Below, in pieces: positions 11,289 through 21,872 of a stretch of DNA of 64,000 nt. Origin of the DNA: Bretschneidera sinensis (taxonomy: Eukaryota > Streptophyta > Magnoliopsida > Brassicales > Akaniaceae); the NCBI GenBank assembly GCA_023935145.1, contig CM043700.1, positions 68,905,620 to 68,969,619 of the forward strand, read 5' to 3'. The notes below the pieces were generated by a model that was not told where the DNA came from, did no database searches, and worked only from the letters and a program-made list of their open reading frames with translations. A program made the position numbers and the translations under genes. Within the stretch, counting starts at the first letter, position 1; each line of letters starts with the position of its first letter.

Positions 11289-11702
11289 CTAGTTAACACT
11301 TAGTTGAGAATCAATACATAATTCTAATGCTTGGGCCACCAGGGCTTTGGCCAACCTCATACGGGTCAAAAGGGCTTCATACCCAGCCTCATTGTTAGAG
11401 GACTGGAACTCAAACCAGAGCACATACTTTACTATGAATCCTTCGAAGCTAGTGAGTATAAGGCCTACTCCACTTTCACTACTATTGGAGGATCCATCCA
11501 CGAATAGGATCCAACTAGGAGAGTCTTCTTCTTGCTTATCCTCTTGCCCACCAACAATCTCTTCAAGGAAGGTGCTCTCCACAATAAAATTAGCCAAGGC
11601 CTGGGCCTTGATGGCTATCCTGAGCTTGTGCCAAACGTCAAACTCCCCAAGTTCTATTGTCCATTTGACCATCCTGTTAGAGATTTCTGGCTTATGCAAC
11701 AT
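11289..11702 (-). pseudogene. RNase H domain of the Tat-like element
   Basis: A 137-codon open stretch reads PSWILFVDGSSNSSESGVGL then SSNNEAGYEALLTRMRLA and IDSQLSVN. These match the DGSSN, NNEAEYEAL and DSQLV motifs of the second (plant-type) RNase H in Tat elements; the Asp and Glu positions are kept. The upstream part KWTIELGEFDVWHKLR is the linker seen after RT. It is an isolated surviving frame in a decayed element. Confidence 0.85.
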
Positions 11703-13156
11703 GCATCTCTGTCGTTGATCTATTAGAACTGTGATAGTCTGAGACTAGAAATATGGTCAAAGTTTTCTAGCTGAGACCAACTTCTCTATGGAGAGGTTAC
11801 GAGTCTTAGCATTATGAAGCACGTTACTGACATAGTAGATAATCTTTTGTACCTTTCTCTCTTTTCAAACAAGAATCATTACCAAAGAGACTGAGTTGAT
11901 GATTAGATACAAAAATAGTTCTTCTCCTTCTATTGGCTTTGTCAGCAATGGGGGGCTCAAGTATTTATTCAATTCTTTGAAGGATGTCTAAGATTCTTCC
12001 ATCCGTTCGAAATATTTGGCTTTCCTAAGTGCCTTGAAAATAAGAAGACATTTCTCGGCGGATTTAGACATAAAATGACTCTAAGCTGCAGTGCGGCCAG
12101 TCAGTCTTTATAATTGTTTAATATTGCAAGGTGGGCTCATGTCTAAGATCACCTTTATCTTCTCAAGATTGGCTTTAATCCCTCACTAAGTTAACATGTA
12201 GCTTAGGAATTTTCCTAACATGACTTCAAAGATACACTTCGCTAGGTTGTACTTCATCTGTTGATGTTTGAGGATCCTAAAGGTTTCTTCTAAGTCAGCC
12301 ACATGTCCTTTTACCTTTACACTTTTGAACGACCATGTTATCAACATATAATGCTATGCTATGTCTTATATGGACTTTGAATATTTTATTAACCAAACAT
12401 TAGTAAGTTGCCCCAATGTTTTTTAGTCTGAAGAGCATGACTTTGAAGTAGTAGTAAAGGTCTTTCTTTGTGGAAAATGGTTTTGGCTGGTCAGGCTCAT
12501 ACATCTTGATCTGATTATAACTCGATTATGCATCCATGAAGCTTAAGAGTTCATACCCAAAGATAGCATCCACTAGTTAGTCTATTCTAGGGATAAAAAG
12601 GTTGTCATTTGGGCACACCTTGTTAAGATTGGTGAAATCAATGCAGATTCTACCCTTTCCATTGGCCATATACACTATTACTACATTGGCAACCTAATCT
12701 GGGCAACAGATTTCCCATATGAAGTCGGCATTGAGCAACTTGTGTTTATTCTTCATTAATGGTTCGCTGCCTTTTTGGAGCCAAAAACCTCTTCTTTTGT
12801 ACCACGTGTTTTCCTTTAAGGTCCATATTCAGCTTGTGGACCATGAGTTGATGATCAATACTTGGCATATCTAATGTCGACCATGCAAATACATCTTGAT
12901 TCGTCTAAAGGAAGGACACGAGTGAAGCTTGGAGTTCATCTTATAAACTTGACTCGATATGAGCAACCTTTTGATCTTTATCCTAGTACAAGAGGATGGT
13001 GATTAGTTCTTCCACCGCCTCACTTTGTGGTGCCTTGAGTTCATCCCTGAGGTCGATGATTTACAATGGTAGGGCCTCGATCTTGTGATACTCTTTTAGG
13101 GAATTAGGGTAGCATGTGTAGGCTTCCATTTGTTTTCTACAGATTTCTCCTACTCT
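11703..13156 (-). pseudogene. reverse transcriptase remnant of the Tat-like element
   Basis: No long frame survives. Local minus-strand matches to RT include a DYNQIKMYEPDQ-like segment near 12520-12480 and a KNIGATY-like segment near 12420. The polymerase double-Asp region lies in the damaged part around 12330. Position between recognisable protease and RNase H supports the call. Confidence 0.6.
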
Positions 13157-13636
13157 TTAATCAGTAAGGAACTTCATCTTCAAGTGGTAAGTTGAGACTA
13201 CCACCTTTATAGCATTCCTATTGGGTCTGCCAAAGATGGCATTGTAGGAGGATGAGAGCTTGTCGGCTAGAAAAGTTGTTATGATGGTGGTTTGCTGGAG
13301 AGATAACCCTGTAGTGACAGGAAAGACTAAACATCCTTCAAGGAGGACTAGTTCTCCCGAGAATCCATAGAGTGGCAAGGTAACTGGTTTAAGCTGGTCA
13401 TCTCCAAGCTTTATCCTCTTGAAGGCATCATAGTAAAGAATATCGATCATGCTCCTGTTATCGACCAAGATCATTTCCATGTTGAAATTGTTTATGATCA
13501 GTGATAAGATCACTACTATTTGTATTCTTTCCATGTTATTGTCTGTAAAGGATATGACTTGTTTGGTCCTCGTCTTTTTGCTTGTGCCAATGAGTGACAC
13601 AACTGACAATGCATAGGCCTTTTTCAACTGAAACAA
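13157..13636 (-). pseudogene. protease remnant of the Tat-like element
   Basis: The 159-codon stretch contains ILVDNRSMIDILYYDAFKRI followed by LPLYGFSGE and AIFGRPNRNAI. These match Tat proteases, where the active site is D-S-G-S-S. Here it reads D-N-R-S-M, so the catalytic Gly and Ser are lost. Confidence 0.8.
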
Positions 13637-13718
13637 CTATCCACCAGCTGCTGATTCTCAAAAGATGGTCTTGATCATCCCTGTGATAACAGGCTCACTT
13701 CCCTACTATCCTTATGGT

Positions 13719-14480
13719 TCATTTTTTTCTTATTGGTGCGACCTTCCCACCAAGTGCTCTACCTAGGGTCGTGCCTAGGACTGCGCCTGGGGCTTCGTCG
13801 GGGCTAAATCTGATTGTTCTTCTTATAGGATGGGCCATTGAAATCTCTTTTAAGTACCCCATTTGGATAAGAGATTTGATATCATCTTTGAGCACGTGAC
13901 ACTCATCCATTTCGTGGTCGTGATCTCAATGGAATCGACACCATTTGAATCTATCTTTTTTCACTCCACCGGGCCATTAGATTAGGTCACCATCTTGAAT
14001 GTTCATCAGCACGTTCGCCCGAGAGGTCTTAAGGGGGTGTAGCTTTCGAACTTTTTAGACGGTCTTTCAAAGTTTCTTTCATTCGTCCCAACGGGGCCTC
14101 TTTCCAAGTCGTTTCTATACTCTATTTGTTCTTTTTGCATTTCCTTCGGAATGCCTAATCTTCCTTACCCGGGTAAGGATCGCATTAAAGTCCTTAACCG
14201 AGCGACTAGATAGCTTCAAGCTAAATTTTCCTGATCATAGCCCCTTTTTGAAGGCTGTCATTTGGATCTTAGAATTCAAGTCCAAGACCTCTCATGCTCC
14301 TGTATTGAAGAACGAGATGTAATCTCAGAGCTTTTCGCCCCTCTACTGGTTGATGTTGAACAGACTTCCTGAGGTATTCCTTGGTCCTTTGCTATTGAGG
14401 AAATGTGCAGAGAAGACATTGTTTAAGCCTATGAATGAGGCAATACTCTATGGCTTCAAGTGAGAATATCAAGTACTAGC
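13719..14480 (-). pseudogene. gag remnant of the Tat-like element
   Basis: The segment MDECHVLKDDIKSLIQMGYLKE (13910-13845) matches the C-terminal Tat gag motif after the CxxHxDHGHDT knuckle, which appears just upstream as CRFHxDHDHE. Farther upstream, KIQMTAFKKGL matches the gag domain's ALxxGL region. Several frame changes separate these pieces. Confidence 0.75.
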
Positions 14481-14774
14481 AGCCTTCTCTAGTGTTAGCG
14501 AGAACGCTCGGTACAACAACTCATTTGGGTTTCGATGTAGGAGCATCGTTTTCTTGCAGATCTGTAGATGGTCCGTATGTGTATGGAGATATTAACTTAC
14601 AAGTTATAACACTTTTTGTACTCCAATTTACTTTGACAAAACTAACCTCTCATATTTATTTTATTAAAATTATAATTAAAGGGTGGGTTAGTCTCTTTAA
14701 ATTCATCTATTTACTTCTCAATTTGTTATTCTCTCATTTTTCCAGCAAGCAACTACAATAAATTTTATCTTTAG
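14481..14774. other. unassigned flank between Tat remnant and solo LTR
   Basis: No gene is recognised. An 89-codon plus-strand frame (14492-14761) has no recognisable domain and an AT-rich, hydrophobic composition typical of chance frames. The stretch is likely the flank of the Tat-like element. Confidence 0.4.
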
Positions 14775-14779
14775 GGTTT
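14775..14779. repeat. target-site duplication (left), GGTTT
   Basis: GGTTT directly precedes the solo LTR and is repeated exactly at 16097-16101, the 5-bp duplication expected for Ty3/gypsy integrase. Confidence 0.9.
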
Positions 14780-15659
14780 TGATTACGCCCAAAACATAAT
14801 GCAGTAGTTGTAGTATAGTTTTGGGGTGTCGATTCCACAGGGAAACAAGTTAATTACAAAAGAAGGTGTAAACTTTAACTCAAACGATAAAAGATTAAAT
14901 GAGAGGATCTGAGTTGTGAGCAAATTGTGTAAATAGATTGAATAATATAAATAAGAAACGACAAGGTTCCGGAAATCCTCCCTAGGTTCGTTGCTTTGAT
15001 CCTAACTTGACTCAGTTGTTTTTATCCCGATTGCAAGTTTCACATCCCAAACAAGCAATCGGAAAATATTCAATTAAAGCGCATTTATAAATCCTAATGT
15101 AATTGTTATGAAATCTCCTTTACTTTCAAGCACACATGACCTAACTTATAAATTATCAAGAGACGACGATATATCTAAACGAAAATACCGCAGCAATGGA
15201 CAATTCTATAAAAGAGATCTACCGGAATCAATCACACCCAAACAGATACACATAAGAAAAAGCATGACTGAACTTATATGGAAAGGAAGCATGCAATCAC
15301 CGGACTAATAAAATAATCTACTAAATTAAATTAAAGAATAAAACATAACAATGTTTGATAAAAATAATACCAACTACAACTGAATCAAATAAAGGAAAAT
15401 AAGAACAACTACACCTAGGGATTCATCCCTTCGCCTTGCTTGGAGATTAGCTGGCCATAGAGCTCATGCCTCCTTGAGTTGCCTCCGGCTTCTCAACGAT
15501 CATCCTCAGCTTGCCCTCCAAATTTTATACTTCGGATTCCTCTTAAAGGCCCTCTGGATTTACTCCTAAAGGCCCTCTAGAGTCACTATCTAATGATCTC
15601 AGAAGATGATCTTAGAAGAGCTCCGATTCGTTGATTCTTTCAGCTGAGCAGAGTGGGTC

Positions 15660-15667
15660 TTTATATA
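15660..15667 (-). promoter_or_regulatory. TATA box of the solo LTR
   Basis: TATATAAA on the minus strand lies about 50 bases downstream of the CGATCG repeat cluster, matching the placement in the other Athila LTRs here. Confidence 0.6.
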
Positions 15668-15715
15668 GGCAAACTCCTGGAATGCTATGTGTTATCTAGC
15701 CGATGTGGGATACTG

Positions 15716-15872
15716 TCCGGGTGCGCTCGATCACAGCCCGAGTGCGATCGATCGCACATGTGCTCAATCGCGGCTTGTGCACTCGATCGCACTGCGTGTG
15801 CACTCGATCGCATGTGCGCTGCAGAGTACCTTGGTCGATGTGGGATGTGCACTCAATCGCAATACAGGCAGC
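15716..15872 (-). repeat. CGATCG-type palindromic repeat cluster in U3
   Basis: Six to seven units follow the theme TGCGCTCGATCGCA, spaced irregularly by 10-40 bases. The unit has inverted ends (TGCG...CGCA) around the palindrome CGATCG. The same unit forms the cluster in element C's LTR (56913-57085). Confidence 0.8.
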
Positions 15873-16096
15873 AATCGCTCTTGTCCTTCCAGAAGCATGG
15901 GATTTTGGCGTTTTAAGCAACGATCGCTTCTTTTTCTCTTTTAAACTCAAAGTACCTGAAAATTTACTGAAATAAGTCAGTGGTCCAATAATATCACTTT
16001 AGAGTTATAAACACATAAAAGCACAATAAAGACCGAGATCGGTCCTAAAATGCCAATAATTAATCACTGTTGAGATGCATTTTATGACTCTCATCA

Positions 16097-16101
16097 GGTT
16101 T
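16097..16101. repeat. target-site duplication (right), GGTTT
   Basis: This is the exact copy of 14775-14779 directly after the LTR end. Confidence 0.9.
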
Positions 16102-17113
16102 CGATCTTCGAAATTTGAATACATCACAGAGATCAAGAATTCTTTTTTTGACTAACGAATTACCAAAACCAAGCTTATTGCGCCAAAAAAAATTTGGTTA
16201 AATTGATGAAGAAATTTTTTTATTGGTATGGTCTAAGTTTCTAATGCTTTTGGATGAACAAACTCAACTCATGGTACTGATTTACCAAATTATTTTAAAC
16301 ACAACTAATTTACCAAAAACATGACTAGTGTGACAAACACAAATTATCATTGCCTTCATTGTTATCTAAACACATAACAACTACGTACTTCTCCGTATAC
16401 AAAATATGTAACCAAATCACCCAACACATTTTTCACATAGAGAATGACAATAAGTGCTCGAGGTAGGAAATCTTAAGGAAAAGAATCAAATCAGTGTCTC
16501 GATATTAGTAGGTTCAACATGTGCTTGCTCTCGAAAGTATCTTCTTCGATTTTGACTAACCAGGCAAATGGGTCTATTTGATTATGAGATTTGGGTAATT
16601 GGATGAGGAATATGGTGTGCTTAGAGAGGTAGAAACCAATAGCTGAGTTGGAGAATAAGATGAGGGCGGAAGAAGGTGTTATGCTATTATGATCATGAAA
16701 TTTGTAGATCGTAGAGACTGGTTAATGGCTGCTTCTAAGTTAACACCCATGCCATCCATTTCTAACACCCAAAAACCAACCAATCAGAAACCATTTCTCA
16801 CTCATTATATTGTTTTCTTCACTCGTTGTAATGATTTTCGAAAGTAAAATGATCAATTACTAATCAAGCTTCATAACATAGCACAAAATTAAAAGTGCTT
16901 TGTAGCAAGTGTCAAACTTGGATGATTTTTTTTGGGGTTAAAATAACTCTTCCACTGATAATTTTATCTAATTTTATTCTACTTTGCATTGGTCAGCAGC
17001 ATTAAGGCATCAGCAAATGTTGGAAGAAGAAAAGCGGGAAAGAGATGGAGACGGTCTAAAATTGTTGAGAGGCCATAAATTGAGAGTTGGGACTCAAGAA
17101 CAGATTCATTAGG
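16102..17113. other. intergenic, no gene seen
   Basis: I find no coding frame of note, no RNA gene and no clear repeat boundary. Composition is AT-rich and typical of plant intergenic DNA. Confidence 0.5.
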
Positions 17114-17121
17114 AAGAAGAG

Positions 17122-17289
17122 TAGAGGTGATCATAGGCTTGTGGCCCGAAAGCCTGATTAGGCTCGACCCATAAAGTTTTGTGGGTTTAAACCAAAAAAT
17201 AGATTCAAAAAAAATTCAGACCGAGCTTGAGATTATGCGAAAAAAGCCCAATCCCGGCCTGAACATGACATTTATTATGTTACATAATA

Positions 17290-17326
<37 letters not shown>

Positions 17327-17593
17327 ACTATATTAATATAATAACAAACTATTTGTGTAAATATGTAAATTTAAATAATTTATGGATTTTAAATAAAACA
17401 TGTCTAAAAATATATTTATTTTATTATTTTTTGTGATACAAAAAATTAATTTTTTTTAATAAACATAGATACTGGGCCAATGGGAGGGCTTCGGAAATTA
17501 AAAATAATCCTGGCCCGATGTAGCCCACGTGCTTAAATCTGTTCTTAAAGATCCGGCCCAAACCTGACCTGACCTGAGATTTGATCACCTCTA
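17122..17593. mobile_element. hAT-type MITE
   Basis: The element is 472 bases long with perfect 12-base terminal inverted repeats, TAGAGGTGATCA and TGATCACCTCTA. It is flanked by the identical 8-base duplication AAGAAGAG (17114-17121 and 17594-17601). An 8-base target duplication and T/CA-G-type ends point to the hAT superfamily. There is no coding capacity. An (AT)n run (17294-17323) lies inside it. Confidence 0.9.
17294..17323. repeat. (AT)n microsatellite
   Basis: About 30 bases of near-perfect AT dinucleotide lie inside the MITE. Confidence 0.95.
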
Positions 17594-17689
17594 AAGAAGA
17601 GTTTAAACGTAAATAAATTTTGTTTTCTATTTTTAAAAATATTAATAAATGTATTTAGCACATTGGTCTAAGTAAATTTATTAACTTTT

Positions 17690-17975
17690 GCTTCACATTA
17701 TCAAACTTAATGAAATATAGACAAACATTACATTTTCCTCTGCTACTCATCTTCATTGTGATAATCATATTACTATATAGATTGTTCATAATGAAGTATT
17801 TCATTAGTGTACCCAGTATATTGAGATCGATTGTCATTTTGTTCATTAACACATTATTCATGGTACCATTCTTCTCATCTCCATTGCTTCCCTCGATCAA
17901 CCCACTGACGTATTTACCAAAGCTCTACAACATATTGAAATTAATGGGATTATTTATATTAATAGAATGTTGAAC
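17690..17975 (+). pseudogene. Ty1/copia RNase H fragment
   Basis: Plus-strand translation across frames gives LHCDN..I, then VHNEVFH.CTQYIEIDCHFV, then SLDQPTDVFTKALQHI. These are the familiar copia RNase H motifs HCDNQ, NPVFHERTKHIEIDCHFVR and TGDQLADIFTKAL. Stops and frame changes interrupt it. The following 3' tail (to about 18000) recurs within the aquaporin intron at 23062-23180. Confidence 0.8.
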
Positions 17976-18300
17976 CATGCATATTAAGTAAATCAATAAT
18001 TAAATAATTGTTATATAATTTATTTTATTTGATAACTAGTAAATTAACTATTATTATAGTTTTAGAAAGAAAATTATTTTTTTAATAAAAAAATATTTTC
18101 AAGTTATTTTGGGCTTGGCCGTTTCGGGTTCAAGTCATTTTAAATTCGAATCATTTCAGGTCTCAAGTCACTCGAGTTGAGTTTTTGAATCGGATCAGAT
18201 TTTACAACCTTTAGTCATATTAGATCGGGTTATCTTAATTCGGATCATTTCAAATTTTAGATTATCTCAAATCGGGTTTCAAGCAGGTTTAAGTTGACCA
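17976..18300 (+). repeat. 3' tail of the copia-derived repeat, TCGGGT-rich
   Basis: After the RNase H fragment the sequence continues through an AT-rich stretch into repeated TTCGGGTT/TCAAGTCA-type motifs, ending near CAGATTTTACAA. The same tail, ending CAGATTTTGCCA, is found at 23180-23417, so the two loci carry copies of one dispersed repeat. Confidence 0.55.
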
Positions 18301-18770
18301 ATCGAGATTGCTCAATTTTCTTTTTTTCTTTTCCCTTAATTCCCTGGGAATCATTTAAATTTAGATTAAAATAGTATGTTTTGTTTATTTTAAATGTATT
18401 TAATCTAAATCTTTTTTCTCTCTTTTTCATTTTCTTCTCCAATTTTTGTTGTCGTCTCTCTTTTCATCAGACTCAGAAAACTCTCTCTCACCTTTCTCTA
18501 TCTTCTTCCTTCCACCTTTCTCTCTCCCTCTCCCTTTTTTTTCTTCTCTTCCCGCGCCTCCCCCCTTCTTTGTCTCTCCACTTCGTCGGAAAGACATCGC
18601 CTCCTCCACGTCGCTGCCACCTCCTCCACGCCGCCGTCTCTTCCTCTTCCTTTAGTGGGTAGGCTGTTTTCACCATCATATGTGATTTATTTAATTTATT
18701 TTACTTTATGCTTTTTTTTCTTCAAAACCCCCAAAATTGGATTTGGTGTTTTTGGTTTGGGGTTTCACCA
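18301..18770 (+). other. pyrimidine-rich stretch, no gene recognised
   Basis: 18390-18660 is strongly CT-rich on the plus strand, like a plant 5' UTR, and ends in a short GC-rich part. Frames on both strands are low-complexity and match no family I know. It could be a relic of a promoter and leader, but there is no coding sequence to go with it. Confidence 0.35.
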
Positions 18771-18780
18771 TCTTTCACTG

Positions 18781-19086
18781 CACAAGATTTTCTGGGTTTG
18801 GTGTTTTGGGTTTTTGTTTGGGAAGTGAGAAAGTGTGGGAAAATAAAAAGAAATTGGAGGAAAATGAATCTCTTATCTTTTTGTTTGGGAAGTGAGAAAA
18901 CGTGGGAAAATAGTGAGTGCGCAATTGATGTCGTGGATTTTACGGCTGGGCTCCAGCGAGATTATGTCCATTTTTTTCTTCTTCTTTTCAGTCAGTGCAC
19001 CGCACAAGATTTTGTGGGTTTGGTGTTTTTGGTTTTTGTTTGGGAAGTGAGAATGCGTGGGAAAATAAAAAGAAAGATGGAGAAAA
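18781..19086 (+). repeat. direct duplication with 222-base period
   Basis: A block of about 85 bases starting CACAAGATTTT and containing TTTTTGTTTGGGAAGTGAGAA occurs at 18781-18868 and again at 19003-19086. A shorter third copy lies at 18880-18912. No function is evident. Confidence 0.75.
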
Positions 19087-21600
19087 ATTGAACTTTTATC
19101 TACGATATCAGTAGGGTGGTTTCCTCGTTTCTTCAAGTAAGATCCAGTTTATTAATCGATCACACATTTGATGATATTGCAAAATGAAATAACTCAAAGC
19201 ACGTATTCTTCAATTTGCCAAAAACTTAGAACTTACATGCAAAAACTACAATTGCAAATATCTCTACATTTTGGACATTCCAATCATTTAGCACCGCCAC
19301 CTCTTCAGCCTTCTCCTCATACCTGATTGAATCTTACCAGGCAAATAAGCTAAAAACTCTTAAAGGAGCAAAACAAGACACAGACAGAGAAAGACTTCGA
19401 TGGAAAGGGAAATGAGACCTGATCAAGAGGCATTTTACATTGCTTTTTCTCATTTTTACTCTTGCATGATACCACAAAATACATGGTTTTTTGCCGGCAC
19501 TGTCAAAAATCAGACAGAAATTAAAATAATATCAAGCCAACCAAACAATTCTCTGTTTTGGCTTTCGAAAAAATGTAGGAAAGTCATTGAAAACAAATTG
19601 GACTTTTAAGTCATTTCACCGAATCTTAGCAAGAACAAAGGAGAAAAAAAATAAAAAAGGAGCATTTTAAATCGTGGGCTTAGTAGAGGATACTGTGAAA
19701 ATGAGTGTAAACAAAAAAAAAAGAAAAAAAACCTTGGTGACAGGTTTTGCTGTTTTGGGAATCGTAGATTCGTTTGCCGACGAGAACTCCAGGTGATTTG
19801 TTGCGCTATTGCGGCGCTAATTCGGTGATATTCCAACGCTCATTCGATGATGTTTCGGCGCTATTGCAACGTTGAAATTTAGATCGGGACGGCAAATGTC
19901 GGTCCTCATTGCTCTTTAAGCCGGTGGCTAGCATTCGCTTGATTTGATCGTGTGGTTGTGAATTCTCCAAAAGATCAACTAAATTGCCCCAACATTCACT
20001 TCCACTATCACGGCTGCGTCTACCATTATTTATGCAAGGTTAGGGGTTTGTTTAGTAAAATAGCAAAGTGTGAGTAAAAAAAAATAAAAAATAAAAAAAT
20101 TAAGGAGATGGATTTTTTTTATATATTTAGCAAAGATGATGAAATTTTTTTAAAAAAATAATTTTTTAATAAAGTGAAAAAAAAAAAGAAAATACAATAA
20201 TATTATTTTTATCATTAATAATATTAATAGATATTGACGTAAAAAATTAAATAGAAATCAATTGATAATTTTACTTTTTAATCTTATTAATTTTGAAAAA
20301 TTATAATTTATATATGAAACTATGAAAATAAAAAATATTTATCTTTTTAATTTCATTTTCTTTTATTTTTTTATTAAATAAAAAAAATCCCTCGCGCGTT
20401 TTTTCACTATTTTCCCCGACACACCCTAAAACTTTTACATTTCTTTGCATAAACCCTTTTTTTAATATATTTTCAGTCTGAAATCTAAATCCAACTCTCT
20501 AAAAAGTCGGTCCACTAACATAGCTCGTGACTCGTTGTAATCATTGGATCAATTTTTTGGGATAAAATATCATCATTAGGTATAATTATAAGTTTCCACA
20601 TTTACGGTGAGTATTGGTAATGAGCACTTAACGGTTATTACTCCAATTTTTTTTCTAGGTCCAGCTATTACCCGTTTTAAATTTTATGATTGCTAACTTG
20701 GAAAAATATGACAAATTGATGGCCATATTCTCAATAGTGAAACCATTATTATTGTCCATAATTAAACCTCCACGATTTTATTCAATAAAAAAACTTCCAC
20801 AATTATGATCAAACATTCTGAATGTCGTACTGGAAACATACGGGACTTTTAGATATTAGTCACGTTTAAGAGCATTTATTAAAGCAGCTTTTTCTTTTAA
20901 ATAAATAGTGAAATTTTCAAACATTGTCAGATGTTTGTTTTAAAAAAATTAAAAAAATTGAATTAAATTCAATCCAAAAACCAACAACTTTACTAGAACT
21001 TAAAAATTTGCCTTCAAACAAATGATATTTTCTTTTTCTTCTTCAGATATCTTCCAAATTATTCTTCAGGCATACCACTCAAAACATTTTTTTTATTTTT
21101 ATCGTGATGTTATCCAAATGAAACTCAAAATATCTCTCAAAAGCTTAAGTTCATAAAACAACAATGTTTAGTTTCATAGTTATTGTCTTATGTTTAAGTA
21201 TTTGGATATCTTGAGATTAATTGTCATTGATAAAAATAATTGGTGTAACGTGAATTGGGTGAAAATAAAGTAACTAAGTTAGTTTTATCTCTGTAAATAA
21301 TAAAAAAATTATTATCACGAAATATTATTACATTTTGCTTTACGTTTCAATATCTTTTTTAGATTTTAAATTCATTCAATTTACACAAGATATTCAATAA
21401 GTCTTTCTAATCAAAGTTTAGGTTAAATTAAAATTGGTGTACACGTATAACTTATATGTGCGTCTCATTTGAATGCGAAAAAACAATTATGACTATATTT
21501 TTTATATTATCTTCATAAATTGCATATTAAAAAAAAGTAGGGATTTTAAACTTTAAAAAAAGAATTGCTAAAGAAAATAAAAGATGAAATTGTTTTCCCA
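19087..21600. other. AT-rich intergenic DNA
   Basis: No coding gene, RNA gene or bounded repeat is recognised. The region is mainly A/T runs and should include the distal promoter of the aquaporin gene. Confidence 0.5.
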
Positions 21601-21619
21601 CCGTCAAAACCTGAATTAG

Positions 21620-21800
21620 TCCAAAGAGCACCTTTGTCACAAACATACGCTATAAATACCCCACCCTTCAATGGTGTGGATGGTCGGTCACATGTCACGA
21701 TAAATTTGCTCTCTATCAATGAGAAGAGACCAAAGAAATCATTTTATAACCCAAAGCCTTTGTCCCAAACTTACGCTATAAATACCCACCTTTCAATCAT
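21620..21800 (+). promoter_or_regulatory. aquaporin promoter with duplicated TATA module
   Basis: Two copies of a module reading CTTTGTC.CAAAC.TACGC, TATAAATACC and C.TTCAAT lie at 21620-21671 and 21750-21797, 126 bases apart. The TATA boxes are 21651-21658 and 21777-21784. The proximal one is about 90 bases before the start codon and would give a 5' leader of about 60 bases; the distal one would give a leader of about 185 bases. Which one is used is not known. Confidence 0.7.
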
Positions 21801-21872
21801 AATTTGTGAGCCCATTTCCCGTTTATTCACTTCTAAAAAGACTAAACCTTTGTTTTCTTTCGGTACAGAGCA

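Larger units (their letters stand above)
10090..14480 (-). mobile_element. decayed Tat-like Ty3/gypsy element
   Basis: Reading the minus strand, fragments appear in the order gag (14480-13719), protease (13636-13157), RT (about 13100-11730), RNase H (11702-11289) and integrase (about 11280-10400). All are full of stops. The RNase H and gag motifs are those of the Tat/Ogre side of Ty3/gypsy rather than Athila. Element A interrupts it at 10089/10090, so the rest should resume beyond the left edge of the window. This is among the oldest elements here, judging by decay. Confidence 0.8.
14780..16096 (-). mobile_element. solo LTR of an Athila-like element
   Basis: This 1317-base LTR begins TGATTACGCCC and ends CTCTCATCA, and is bordered by the perfect duplication GGTTT. 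No internal sequence is attached, so it arose by recombination between the two LTRs of a full element. Its outermost U3 part (about 15890-16096) resembles element A's LTR, while its repeat cluster and core (about 15480-15870) resemble element C's LTR. Minus-strand orientation is set by the TATA box and by homology. Confidence 0.92.

Noticed and set aside
15653..15975. Overlapping frames on both strands at the solo LTR cluster
   Set aside because: They arise from the CGATCG repeats, which lack stops in several frames; LTR position argues against coding.
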